Below are positions 24,691-39,696 of a stretch of DNA of 64,000 nt, piece after piece. Source of the stretch: DATCKG01 sp036562385 (GTDB lineage Bacteria > Bacillota > Sulfobacillia > Symbiobacteriales > Symbiobacteriaceae); NCBI GenBank assembly GCA_036562385.1, contig DATCKG010000054.1, positions 30,127 to 94,126 on the forward strand, given 5' to 3'. Numbering within the stretch: the stretch's first letter is position 1; every line of letters begins with the position of its first letter. The notes under the pieces are model-generated. The model was given only the letters and a program-made list of their open reading frames with translations. It was not told the DNA's origin and ran no database searches. A program made the position numbers and the translations under genes.

Positions 24691-25878
24691 TTACTCGGTG
24701 ATCGCGGTCACGACGCCGGACGCAACGGTGTGGCCGCCCTCACGGACCGCAAACCGCAGGCCTTCCTCGATGGCGATCGGCGAGATCAGCTCGACGTAGA
24801 TCTTCACGTTGTCGCCAGGCATGACCATCTCAACGCCCTCGGGCAGCTTGATGGTGCCGGTGACGTCGGTGGTCCGGAAGTAGAACTGCGGGCGATAGCC
24901 GTTGAAGAACGGGCTGTGCCGGCCGCCCTCTTCCTTCGTCAGGACGTAGATCTGAGCCTCGAACTTGGTGTGCGGCTTAATGGTGCCGGGCTTCGCCAGA
25001 ACCTGGCCGCGCTCGACTTCCTTCTTGTCAATGCCGCGCAGCAGGCAGCCGCAGTTGTCACCCGCCTGGACCTCGTCCAGGGTCTTGCGGAACATCTCGA
25101 GACCGGTGACGACGGTGGTCCGCGGCTCATCGGCCAGACCAACAATCTCCACGGTCTCGCCGAGCTTCAGGCGGCCGCGCTCCACACGGCCGGTGACCAC
25201 CGTACCGCGGCCGGTGATGCTGAAGACGTCCTCGATGGGCATCAGGAAGGGCTTCGCATCGTCACGCTGCGGCGTCGGGATGTAGTTGTCGACGGCTTCC
25301 ATCAGGTCCTTGACGGACTGGACCCACTTGGGATCGCCTTCCAGAGCGCCCAGGGCGGAGCCACGGATGAAGGGGATCTCGTCGCCGGGGAACTCGTACT
25401 TGTTCAGCAGCTCCCGGACCTCCAGCTCCACCAGATCCAGCAGCTCGGGATCGTCCACCATGTCGCACTTGTTCAGGAAGACGACCATTGCGGGCACACC
25501 CACCTGGCGGGCCAGCAGGATGTGCTCCCGGGTCTGGGGCATGGGGCCGTCGGCCGCGGAGACCACCAGGATGGCGCCGTCCATCTGCGCCGCGCCGGTG
25601 ATCATGTTCTTCACGTAGTCAGCGTGTCCGGGGCAGTCCACGTGGGCGTAGTGCCGCTTCTCGGTCTCGTACTCCACGTGGGCGGTGTTAATGGTGATGC
25701 CGCGCTCCCGCTCCTCAGGAGCCTTGTCGATCTGGTCGTAGGCCACGAACTGGGCCTTGCCCTGCTCAGACAGCACCTTGGTGATGGCGGCGGTCAGCGT
25801 GGTCTTGCCGTGGTCGACGTGGCCAATGGTACCGATGTTGACATGGGGCTTGGTACGCTCAAACCTAGCCTTAGCCAT
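24691..25878 (-). CDS. tuf: Elongation factor Tu
   Basis: EF-Tu brings aminoacyl-tRNA to the ribosome. The 395-aa product has G1 GHVDHGKTTLTAAI, G2 region RERGITINTAHVEYE, G3 DCPGHADYVKNM and G4 NKCDMVDD, then domains 2 and 3 ending in VASGVVTAITE. It follows fusA in the str operon. Only one copy is in this window. Confidence 0.98.
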   Translation of the reverse strand: MAKARFERTKPHVNIGTIGHVDHGKTTLTAAITKVLSEQGKAQFVAYDQIDKAPEERERGITINTAHVEYETEKRHYAHVDCPGHADYVKNMITGAAQMDGAILVVSAADGPMPQTREHILLARQVGVPAMVVFLNKCDMVDDPELLDLVELEVRELLNKYEFPGDEIPFIRGSALGALEGDPKWVQSVKDLMEAVDNYIPTPQRDDAKPFLMPIEDVFSITGRGTVVTGRVERGRLKLGETVEIVGLADEPRTTVVTGLEMFRKTLDEVQAGDNCGCLLRGIDKKEVERGQVLAKPGTIKPHTKFEAQIYVLTKEEGGRHSPFFNGYRPQFYFRTTDVTGTIKLPEGVEMVMPGDNVKIYVELISPIAIEEGLRFAVREGGHTVASGVVTAITE

Positions 25879-25960
25879 GATCGAGTTCCTCCTTACGGAA
25901 TCTTAAGGGTCCATCCCCTTGCGGGGCTGATGCCTCCGGTAGTGATGACAACCGCCCAGA

Positions 25961-28045
25961 TTAACGCTTGCCCTGGGCCTTCTCGATGATGGGCTTCGCC
26001 ACGTGGGCCGGCACCTCTTCATAGTGGTCAAACTGCATGGTGTAGGTACCGCGGCCCTGGGTGGCGGAGCGGAGATCCGTCGCGTAGCCGAACATCTCGG
26101 CCAGAGGCACCTGCGCCCGGATAACCTGGGCGCCCATCCGCGCCTCCATGCCTTCGATGCGGCCGCGGCGACGGTTCAGATCGCCGGTCACGTCGCCCAT
26201 GTACTCGTCCGGCACCGTCACCTCGACCTTCATGTACGGCTCGAGGAGCACCGGCTGTGCCTTCTCGGCGGCAGCCTTGAACGCCATGGACCCGGCAATC
26301 TTGAAGGCGGCCTCGCTGGAGTCGACCTCGTGGTAGGAACCGAAGGTCAGGGTCACTTTCACGTCGGTCATCGGGTAGCCGGCCAGGATGCCAGCCTCCG
26401 CGGCCTCCCGGCAGCCCGCCTCGACGGCCGGGATGAACTCCTTCGGAATGACGCCGCCCACGATCTTGTTCTCGAAGACGAACCCCTGACCGGGTTCGGC
26501 GGGCTCGAGGGTGATGACCACGTGACCGTACTGGCCACGGCCGCCGGTCTGGCGGATGAACTTGCCCTCGACGTTCTCCACCCGCGCCTTGACGGTCTCA
26601 CGGTAGGCCACCTGCGGCTTGCCGACGTTGACACCCACCTTGAACTCCCGCTGCAGGCGGTCGACGATGATCTCCAGGTGGAGCTCGCCCATGCCGGCGA
26701 TAATCGTCTGACCGGTCTCCGGATCCGTGTACATCCGGAAGGTGGGGTCCTCTTCCGCCAGCTTCAGCAGGGCCTGGGTTAGCTTATCCTGGTCCTGCTT
26801 CGTCTTGGGCTCCACCGCGAGCTGGATCACCGGCTCGGGGAACTCCATGGACTCCAGCAGAATCGGCTGGTCCTCCGGACAGAGGGTATCGCCCGTGCTG
26901 ACATCCCTGAGGCCCACGGCAGCGGCGATGTCGCCGGTCTCCACCACCTTGATTTCCTCCCGGTGGTTCGCGTGCATCTGCACGATCCGGCCAATCCGCT
27001 CCCGCTTCCCCTTGGCGGCATTATAGATGTAGCTGCCCGCCTCCAACCGGCCGGAGTAGACCCGGAAGAAGCAGAGCTTCCCGACAAACGGGTCAGTGGC
27101 AATCTTGAAAGCCAGCGCCGAGAAGGGCTCGTTGTCATCGGCCTTCCGGATCACCGGCTCGCCGGTTTCGGCGTCGCGCCCTTCCACAGGCGGGATGTCC
27201 AGCGGGCTGGGCAGGTAGTCCACGATGGCATCCAGCAGCGGCTGAACACCCTTGTTCTTGTACGAGGAGCCACAGAGCACCGGCGTAATCTGGCAGGCGA
27301 TGGTCATCTTCCGCAGCGCCGCCTTGATCTCCGCCTCCGTGAGCTCCTCACCGTTGAGGTACTTCTCCATCAGCGTGTCATCGGACTCGGCCACCGTCTC
27401 CAGCAGTTCGGTCCGGTACTGCTCTACCAGGTCGGCCATGTCCTCCGGCACCGGCTCTTCGTGGAACTGATCGCCCTTGTCGTTGTCCCAGATGATCGCC
27501 ACCTTGCGGATCAGATCCACGATGCCCCGGAAGGTATCCTCCACGCCGACGGGCAGTTCAATCGGAACCGGGCGGGTTCCCAGGCGCTCCCGCATCATCT
27601 GGATCACCCGGAAAAAGTCCGCGCCCAGGGTGTCCATCTTGTTCACATAGGCCAGACGGGGAACCTTGTACTTGTCCGCCTGGCGCCAGACGGTCTCAGA
27701 CTGCGGCTCCACGCCGCCCTTGGCGCAAAATACGGCAACAGCACCGTCCAATACCCGCAGGGAACGCTCCACCTCTACGGTGAAGTCCACGTGTCCGGGC
27801 GTGTCGATGATGTTAATCCGATGTCCCTTCCACCAGCAGGTCGTGGCGGCAGAGGTAATGGTGATACCACGCTCCTGCTCCTGCACCATCCAGTCCATGG
27901 TGGCAGTGCCCTCATGGACTTCGCCAAGCTTATGGGTGCGGCCGGTGTAGAAGAGGATGCGCTCCGTGGTTGTCGTCTTCCCTGCGTCGATATGGGCCAT
28001 GATGCCGATGTTGCGCAATTTATCGATCGTTACCTGTCTGGACAT
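25961..28045 (-). CDS. fusA: Elongation factor G
   Basis: EF-G drives ribosomal translocation. The 694-aa product has G1 AHIDAGKTTTTERIL, G2/G3 RGITITSAATTCWW and DTPGHVDFTVEVERS, G4 YVNKMD, and the domain IV region with GGVIPKEFIPAVEAG. It lies between rpsG and tuf. The 132-nt spacer to rpsG holds an imperfect GC-rich hairpin. Confidence 0.98.
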   Translation of the reverse strand: MSRQVTIDKLRNIGIMAHIDAGKTTTTERILFYTGRTHKLGEVHEGTATMDWMVQEQERGITITSAATTCWWKGHRINIIDTPGHVDFTVEVERSLRVLDGAVAVFCAKGGVEPQSETVWRQADKYKVPRLAYVNKMDTLGADFFRVIQMMRERLGTRPVPIELPVGVEDTFRGIVDLIRKVAIIWDNDKGDQFHEEPVPEDMADLVEQYRTELLETVAESDDTLMEKYLNGEELTEAEIKAALRKMTIACQITPVLCGSSYKNKGVQPLLDAIVDYLPSPLDIPPVEGRDAETGEPVIRKADDNEPFSALAFKIATDPFVGKLCFFRVYSGRLEAGSYIYNAAKGKRERIGRIVQMHANHREEIKVVETGDIAAAVGLRDVSTGDTLCPEDQPILLESMEFPEPVIQLAVEPKTKQDQDKLTQALLKLAEEDPTFRMYTDPETGQTIIAGMGELHLEIIVDRLQREFKVGVNVGKPQVAYRETVKARVENVEGKFIRQTGGRGQYGHVVITLEPAEPGQGFVFENKIVGGVIPKEFIPAVEAGCREAAEAGILAGYPMTDVKVTLTFGSYHEVDSSEAAFKIAGSMAFKAAAEKAQPVLLEPYMKVEVTVPDEYMGDVTGDLNRRRGRIEGMEARMGAQVIRAQVPLAEMFGYATDLRSATQGRGTYTMQFDHYEEVPAHVAKPIIEKAQGKR

Positions 28046-28177
28046 CGTGCACCCCCCTTTGTCTCATCCTCTTGCCGCACCATGTCACCAAAACAGCCAG
28101 GCCGGTTCTAGGTCTAGGCCGGTTGCGGCTCGTCCAGGGACCGCCGCAGCCCGGCTAACCGGCCCGGCTGCAGCCAA

Positions 28178-28648
28178 TTACCAGCGGTAATGCGCGAACG
28201 GCTTGTTCGCCTCGGCCATCCTGTGGACTTCCTCACGCCGCTTTACAGCGCCACCGGTGTTGTTGTAGGCGTCCACCAACTCAGCCGCCAGGCGCTCGAC
28301 CATGGTGCGCTCCCCACGCTCGCGGGCAGCCTGAACAATCCAGCGAATGCCCAAAGCCTGGCGACGCTCAGGCCGAACTTCCATCGGTACTTGGTAGGTC
28401 GCACCGCCTACACGGCGGGGCCGGACCTCCAGCAGCGGCATGACGTTCTTGAGAGCCCCTTCCAGCACTTCCATCGGATCCTTCTCGAGCTTCTCCGAAG
28501 CCCGCTGGATCGCGTTGTAGAAAATCCGCTGGGCCAGGGACTTTTTCCCGTCAAGCATGACCTTGTTTATAAACTTGGTAACCAGCTCCGAGTTGTAGAT
28601 CGGATCAGGCTGCACTTCTCGCTTGGGAACGCGTCCCCTACGCGGCAT
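28178..28648 (-). CDS. rpsG: 30S ribosomal protein S7
   Basis: S7 starts assembly of the head of the small subunit. The 156-aa product starts MPRRGRVPKREVQPDPIYNS and has RRVGGATYQVPMEVRPERR. The rpsL-rpsG spacer upstream is structured, which is where S7 binds in E. coli. Confidence 0.98.
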   Translation of the reverse strand: MPRRGRVPKREVQPDPIYNSELVTKFINKVMLDGKKSLAQRIFYNAIQRASEKLEKDPMEVLEGALKNVMPLLEVRPRRVGGATYQVPMEVRPERRQALGIRWIVQAARERGERTMVERLAAELVDAYNNTGGAVKRREEVHRMAEANKPFAHYRW

Positions 28649-28708
28649 ACATCTTGCCCCTTTCCATATTTACCCCAAGCGGCCAGTGTTCCCCGAAGGG
28701 AATCCTTC

Positions 28709-28732
28709 GTCAGAGGCCCCGACTACTCTGAC
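28709..28732 (-). promoter_or_regulatory. Hairpin in the rpsL-rpsG intercistronic region
   Basis: GTCAGAG and CTCTGAC form a perfect seven-base stem, followed on the transcript by a second small stem around CGAAGG/CCTTCG. Position matches the S7 translational feedback site known in E. coli str mRNA; equivalence is inference. Confidence 0.4.
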
Positions 28733-28747
28733 CGCCCAAGGCCGGCC

Positions 28748-29122
28748 TTACTTCTTGGCCTTCTTAGCGCCGTACTTGGAACGACCTTGCTTCCGGTTGG
28801 CTACACCGGCAGCGTCCAGCGCGCCGCGCACGATGTGGTAGCGGACGCCAGGCAAGTCCTTGACGCGGCCGCCTCGAACCAGCACCACCGAGTGCTCCTG
28901 CAGGTTGTGGCCCACACCGGGGATATACGCCGTGACCTCCACCCCGTTGGTCAGGCGAACGCGGGCAATCTTACGGAGAGCCGAATTCGGCTTCTTGGGA
29001 GTGGTGGTCTTCACCACGGTGCAGACACCACGCTTGAAGGGGTTCCCCCTCAGAGCAGGGGCGCCGGATTTCTCAGTAAGCCGCTTACGGCCCTGTCGGA
29101 CCAGTTGGTTGATGGTCGGCAC
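28748..29122 (-). CDS. rpsL: 30S ribosomal protein S12
   Basis: S12 controls decoding accuracy and is the streptomycin target. From the GTG at 29122 the product is 124 aa: MPTINQLVRQGRKRL, TTTPKKPNSALRKIARVRL (with the Lys of the streptomycin site) and YIPGVGHNLQEHSVVLVRGG. AAGGAGG lies 13 nt upstream; the longer reading includes the previous spacer. Confidence 0.97.
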   Translation of the reverse strand: MPTINQLVRQGRKRLTEKSGAPALRGNPFKRGVCTVVKTTTPKKPNSALRKIARVRLTNGVEVTAYIPGVGHNLQEHSVVLVRGGRVKDLPGVRYHIVRGALDAAGVANRKQGRSKYGAKKAKK

Positions 29123-29177
29123 GGACTGATGCACACCTCCTTCCGTCTGGGCTCGACGCAACAGAACGAGGCTCCGG

Positions 29178-29429
29178 TCAGGCTTCCAGGATGGCGGCAG
29201 CAGCCGCACCCACCTCAATGCCGCAGGCCTTGCCCAGCGCCGCCATGGAGTCGACCATGATCAGCTCCAGGCCTTTCTCCCGGGCCAGTTGAATGACATC
29301 CCGGGTCACGTGCTCCTCAGCATCTCGAGCCACATAGACCACACGGGTCTTGCCCTTTTCCAGGGCCTTGACCGTCTGCTTGGTGCCGACGGTCTTCTTC
29401 CTTGCGGCCTTCAGACGCTCCAAAGACAT
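29178..29429 (-). CDS. rplGB: L7Ae-family ribosomal protein (YbxF-like)
   Basis: This 83-aa protein belongs to the L7Ae/L30e kink-turn RNA-binding family; Bacillus YbxF binds k-turns and sits before rpsL as here. Features are KTVGTKQTVKALEKGKTRVVYVA and IMVDSMAALGKACGIEVGAAA. The ATG at 29429 is 30 nt downstream of the predicted transcription start; the longer reading from 29465 would begin before it. It is the first gene of the str-S10-spc-alpha array. Confidence 0.92.
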   Translation of the reverse strand: MSLERLKAARKKTVGTKQTVKALEKGKTRVVYVARDAEEHVTRDVIQLAREKGLELIMVDSMAALGKACGIEVGAAAAAILEA

Positions 29430-29465
29430 CGTTCCCAGTTCCCTCCTGCCCGGACGCACTTTCAT

Positions 29466-29494
29466 ATTCTACCTTGGACGATACCGCCCGTCAA
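29466..29494 (-). promoter_or_regulatory. Promoter of the str-S10-spc-alpha array
   Basis: TTGACG (29489-29494) and TAGAAT (29466-29471) are 17 bases apart. It is the only strong promoter seen before the L7Ae gene and could drive the whole array downstream. Confidence 0.85.
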
Positions 29495-29592
29495 GCAAAA
29501 ACGCGGATCGCCGGCCGTTCAGCGCCGATTCTCGGCGGCAGGCGCGCGTTTTCGCCCCCTTTTATATTGGAAAGAGCGTGGTGCAGGATGGC

Positions 29593-30228
29593 TCAACCAG
29601 GACGCTCGCCCGATTCCTCGGAGGTCTCCCCCTGCTTCACCGCCCGGAACACGTGGTAGCCCGCCTGCCGGGCCGTATCTGTCACATTTCCGAACACAGC
29701 CTGCAGCCTGCGCTTCATGCTGGGGGCACCCTGCTTGGTCTGTACCACCAACCACAGCGTGCCTCCCGGCCGCAGCGCCTGATGGGCCTCATCGATCAGC
29801 CGCCAGACCACCGCCTTTCCGGCCCGGATGGGCGGGTTGGTCACCACCACGTCGAAGGCAATCCCCTGCACGGGGGCCAACCCATCTCCCAACCGCACCT
29901 CGGCGTTGGTGATCCCGTTTGCCACCAGATTGCGGCGGGCCAGGTCCACGGCCCGTTCGTTGACATCCACGAGGTAAACCCGGCCCCGATGGGCCAGGCG
30001 AGCGGCTACGGCCCCGATGGGTCCGTAGCCGCAGCCCAGGTCCAGTACCACCGCCTCCGGTCCAATCTCCATGGTCTCAATCAGCAGGCGGGTGCCAAAG
30101 TCCACCCGCTCCCGGGAAAAGACGCCGGCGTCGGTGGTGAACGTAAAGGGCATACCCCGCAGGGTTACCGTAAACCGGCGTTCCTCGTGGGCCGCCCCCG
30201 GCCTGCCGGAGTAGTAATGGTCGGACAA
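29593..30228 (-). CDS. Class I SAM-dependent rRNA methyltransferase-like protein (YbxB/RsmC family)
   Basis: The 211-aa product has the SAM-binding motif LDLGCGYGPIGAVAARLA and the catalytic-type VVTNPPIRAG motif (NPP) of base-N methyltransferases of the RsmC group, so a guanine-N2 methylation of rRNA is likely but not proven. The TTG start at 30228 gives MSDHYYSGRPG, matching Bacillus YbxB; a GTG nine codons upstream has a poorer site. In Bacillus the gene lies before rpoB, whereas here it is after rpoC. Confidence 0.85.
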   Translation of the reverse strand: MSDHYYSGRPGAAHEERRFTVTLRGMPFTFTTDAGVFSRERVDFGTRLLIETMEIGPEAVVLDLGCGYGPIGAVAARLAHRGRVYLVDVNERAVDLARRNLVANGITNAEVRLGDGLAPVQGIAFDVVVTNPPIRAGKAVVWRLIDEAHQALRPGGTLWLVVQTKQGAPSMKRRLQAVFGNVTDTARQAGYHVFRAVKQGETSEESGERPG

Positions 30229-30280
30229 GCCCAACCCCTCGCCCCTGTTGTGCACACTTCTTTCATAAAGAGGGGGAGGA

Positions 30281-33817
<3,537 letters not shown>

Positions 33818-33833
33818 CGATCAGCAACCTCCC

Positions 33834-37688
<3,855 letters not shown>

Positions 37689-38043
37689 ACGGTCTTGGCC
37701 TCCTCAGTTATGCTTTGGTGGCCATCAAGAAGCTCCCCGTTTGGAAGTACCCACCGCGGAAGCGCTCGATGTCTGATCTTCAATCTCCCGCAGGGTTCTT
37801 TGCAACCCTGGCAGGAGAATGCAATCCGACTACAGAAAAACAAAAAGGCAACACCAGAGAGCGGAGTTGCTGACGCCATGGATCGGCCCGGCATCCGCCC
37901 TTCCGACTGACCCGCCACACCGGGAATGGCGGGATTCGAGAACAGGGCATCGGCTATTGGTAATCCGATCCAATCACCCTATGCACGATGCATCCCCTTT
38001 CCGCCATGGAGGAAAGATGCCCAAGAGTAGGCTATGATGGCAA
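37689..38043 (-). promoter_or_regulatory. Structured 5' leader of rpoB-rpoC
   Basis: The leader is about 355 nt. From its 5' end it holds a hairpin at 37990-38020 (GCATC arms with internal pairs), a perfect stem CCCGCCA/TGGCGGG at 37911-37933, the terminator-like hairpin at 37836-37870, then an AGGGTT/AACCCT hairpin around 37787-37820 before the rpoB ribosome binding site. No open reading frame of note was found in it. A transcription-attenuation function is inferred from the terminator. Confidence 0.55.
37836..37870 (-). terminator. Intrinsic terminator/attenuator inside the rpoB leader
   Basis: GCAACTCC and GGTGTTGC pair (one mismatch) around a seven-base loop and are followed by CTTTTTGTTTTTC. 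It lies about 175 nt after the promoter and 150 nt before the rpoB start, so it can only act on leader transcripts. Confidence 0.65.
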
Positions 38044-38049
38044 GTTACT

Positions 38050-38078
38050 ATACTATCATGGCAAGGGGGCCCTGTCAA
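38050..38078 (-). promoter_or_regulatory. Promoter of rpoB-rpoC
   Basis: TTGACA (38073-38078) and TAGTAT (38050-38055) with a 17-base spacer, located just beyond the rplL terminator. It makes rpoBC independent of rplJL. Confidence 0.85.
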
Positions 38079-38109
38079 TATTCCGGGCGCCGTGGCCGGC
38101 TTCCGTCGC

Positions 38110-38157
38110 AAAAAAGGGGCCGGGGACTTCGTCGGTTGCAGAAGTCCCCAGCCCCCT
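38110..38157 (-). terminator. Intrinsic terminator after rplL
   Basis: On the transcript GGGGGCTGGGGACTTC pairs with GAAGTCCCCGGCCCC and is followed by TTTTTT. It is 18 nt after the rplL stop. Confidence 0.9.
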
Positions 38158-38174
38158 TTCCGCTAATCTGAGAC

Positions 38175-38558
38175 TTACTTGATCTCGACCTCGGCGCCGG
38201 CTTCCTTCAGCTTGGCCGCGATGGCCTCGGCATCGGCCTTGCTGATCTTCTCCTTGACCGGCTTCGGAGCGCCATCCACCAGGTCCTTGGCGTCCTTGAG
38301 GCCCAGGCCGGTCAGCTCGCGGACAACCTTGATGACCTGAATCTTGTTGGCGCCGGCGGACTTCAGGATCACGTCAAACTCTGTCTTCTCCTCAGCAGCA
38401 GGAGCGGCGGCGCCAGCGGGAGCAGCCGGACCAGCAGCCACAGCCACCGGAGCGGCCGCGGTGACGCCAAAGGTCTCCTCGAACAGTTCCTTGAGCTCCT
38501 TGAGCTCCAGCGCATTCATGCCCTTGATGATTTCGATAACCTCAGCAGCCTTGGACAT
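38175..38558 (-). CDS. rplL: 50S ribosomal protein L7/L12
   Basis: L7/L12 forms the flexible stalk that recruits translation GTPases. The 127-aa product has the dimerisation domain (EVIEIIKGMNALELKELKEL), an alanine/proline hinge (residues 40-58) and the C-terminal domain EEKTEFDVILKSAG with GLGLKDAKDLVDGAPK. The ATG at 38558 follows AAGGAGG by eight bases. Confidence 0.98.
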   Translation of the reverse strand: MSKAAEVIEIIKGMNALELKELKELFEETFGVTAAAPVAVAAGPAAPAGAAAPAAEEKTEFDVILKSAGANKIQVIKVVRELTGLGLKDAKDLVDGAPKPVKEKISKADAEAIAAKLKEAGAEVEIK

Positions 38559-38616
38559 GGCGAAATCCTCCTTAGTCATTTCCGCAAAATGTATTCACGC
38601 GGACCGAGCCGGCGCT

Positions 38617-39150
38617 TTACCCTTGCGCCTCAAGCTGCTTGATCCGCGCATCGAGACAATACGCGAAGCTGGCCAGCAGACCGTTGACGGCGCTGACCAC
38701 GCCGGCAAGGGGAGCCTGAATGCCAGCGAGCACCTGGGACAGCAGTACCTCCCGGGACGGCAGGTCGGCCAGTTGCTTGACGCCTGCGGCGTCAATCACC
38801 CTGCCCTCCAGGATGCCGGCCTTGGGAACCAGCTTGGGCTCCTTGTCCTTCGCGAAGAACTCCCGGATCTTCTTGGCGGCAGAAGCCTCATCCTTCATGG
38901 AGAAGGCCAGTGTGGTCGGCCCGTGCAGATACGGGTCCAACCCTTCGATCCCCAGCTCCTGGGCCGCGATCCGGATGAGGGTGTTCTTCGCCACCTTCAG
39001 CTCGACGCCGGCCTCACGCATCTCCTTGCGCAGCTTGGTCACCTGGGCCACCGTCATCCCCAGGTTGTCGGCCAGCACGACGCTCTTGGCGTTCTGAATC
39101 GCTTCCTTCAGTTCCGCGACAATCTGCTGCTTCTCCGGGCGAACGGGCAA
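38617..39150 (-). CDS. rplJ: 50S ribosomal protein L10
   Basis: L10 anchors L7/L12 dimers on 23S rRNA and the complex represses its own operon. From the TTG at 39150 the product is 177 aa (MPVRPEKQQIVAELKEAI). AAGGAGG lies eight bases upstream of this TTG, which decides the start over nearby GTG codons. Conserved parts are LRKEMREAGVELKVAKNTL and the C-terminal L12-binding helix. It is preceded by a leader with its own terminator. Confidence 0.95.
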   Translation of the reverse strand: MPVRPEKQQIVAELKEAIQNAKSVVLADNLGMTVAQVTKLRKEMREAGVELKVAKNTLIRIAAQELGIEGLDPYLHGPTTLAFSMKDEASAAKKIREFFAKDKEPKLVPKAGILEGRVIDAAGVKQLADLPSREVLLSQVLAGIQAPLAGVVSAVNGLLASFAYCLDARIKQLEAQG

Positions 39151-39336
39151 CGGTTTCACCTCCTTGGCAGCAACAAAAAAGCCTCCGACCACAGCGAGTC
39201 GGAGGCCTGCAAGTCACAGGCCCTCAGACGCCCCGGAGGAGGGCGTTTGAGTTTCCGACCTCGGCGGGCAGGCGCTCTGCGCCAATTAAGCCTTTCGGCA
39301 CCAGCTGTCTATGGTCGCATATTCAGTTGAAGCACT
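39151..39336 (-). promoter_or_regulatory. L10 leader of rplJ-rplL
   Basis: About 186 nt separate the predicted transcription start from the rplJ start codon and end in an intrinsic terminator. In Bacillus subtilis the L10-L12 complex binds the rplJ leader and causes transcription attenuation; position and terminator match that scheme. The upstream part contains GGGCG/CGCCC-type pairings compatible with an antiterminator, but I did not solve the fold. Confidence 0.7.
39175..39206 (-). terminator. Attenuator terminator before rplJ
   Basis: GCCTCCGAC and GTCGGAGGC form a perfect nine-base stem with an eight-base loop followed by TTTTTT, ending about 10 nt before the rplJ ribosome binding site. 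This is a strong intrinsic terminator placed inside the leader. Confidence 0.88.
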
Positions 39337-39342
39337 GTAAGC

Positions 39343-39371
39343 AGTATATCCATGCGGGTGTGGGTTGTCAA
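39343..39371 (-). promoter_or_regulatory. Promoter of rplJ-rplL
   Basis: TTGACA (39366-39371) and TATACT (39343-39348) with a 17-base spacer; near-consensus. Confidence 0.9.
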
Positions 39372-39394
39372 GTTTTTGCTTTCCCGACCATACC

Positions 39395-39544
39395 CTACAC
39401 CGCGTTTTCATCCTGATGCTGCTCGTCCAGCATCTCTTCCAGGCGGATCTTTTCGTGTATCAGCTGCAGTCGCTCGGCAGGTGAGGCTTTCAGCCAACGG
39501 TCCACCAAGCTTTCCAGCCGTGCCCGGATTTCCCGTTCGCTCAT
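39395..39544 (-). CDS. Unknown 49-aa charged protein between rplA and rplJ
   Basis: A small reading frame starts at ATG 39544 behind GGGAGGTGAGAGG and encodes 49 residues beginning MSEREIRARLESLVDRWLKA and ending DEQHQDENAV. It is highly charged, predicted largely helical with heptad-like leucines, and has no cysteine or membrane segment. It lies after the rplA hairpin and ends just before the rplJ promoter, so it would be expressed with rplK-rplA or weakly by itself. I do not recognise the family. The good ribosome binding site and codon use support a real gene. Confidence 0.65.
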   Translation of the reverse strand: MSEREIRARLESLVDRWLKASPAERLQLIHEKIRLEEMLDEQHQDENAV

Positions 39545-39653
39545 CCTCTCACCTCCCTCTCGACGGATCCGCCGCCCTCCTTTCCGGGGCTACCGCTGCC
39601 CTGTGCAGACTCTGCCCGCCCGCTGATCAGTCGCTCCGTCCTTGAAACAGTGC

Positions 39654-39681
39654 GCAACCTGCCCCCAGGGGGGCAGGTTGC
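39654..39681 (-). terminator. Hairpin after rplA
   Basis: GCAACCTGCCCCC and GGGGGCAGGTTGC form a very strong stem 16 nt after the rplA stop. Only a short T-run (GTTTC) follows, so it may be a weak terminator or an mRNA end-protecting hairpin. Confidence 0.6.
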
Positions 39682-39696
39682 CGCGCTGATATCCCT

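Noticed and set aside
29506..29560. Terminator after the YbxB-type methyltransferase gene
   Set aside because: A CGCCGA/TCGGCG stem and a distant TTTTT exist, but the T-run does not follow the stem directly, so I do not call it.
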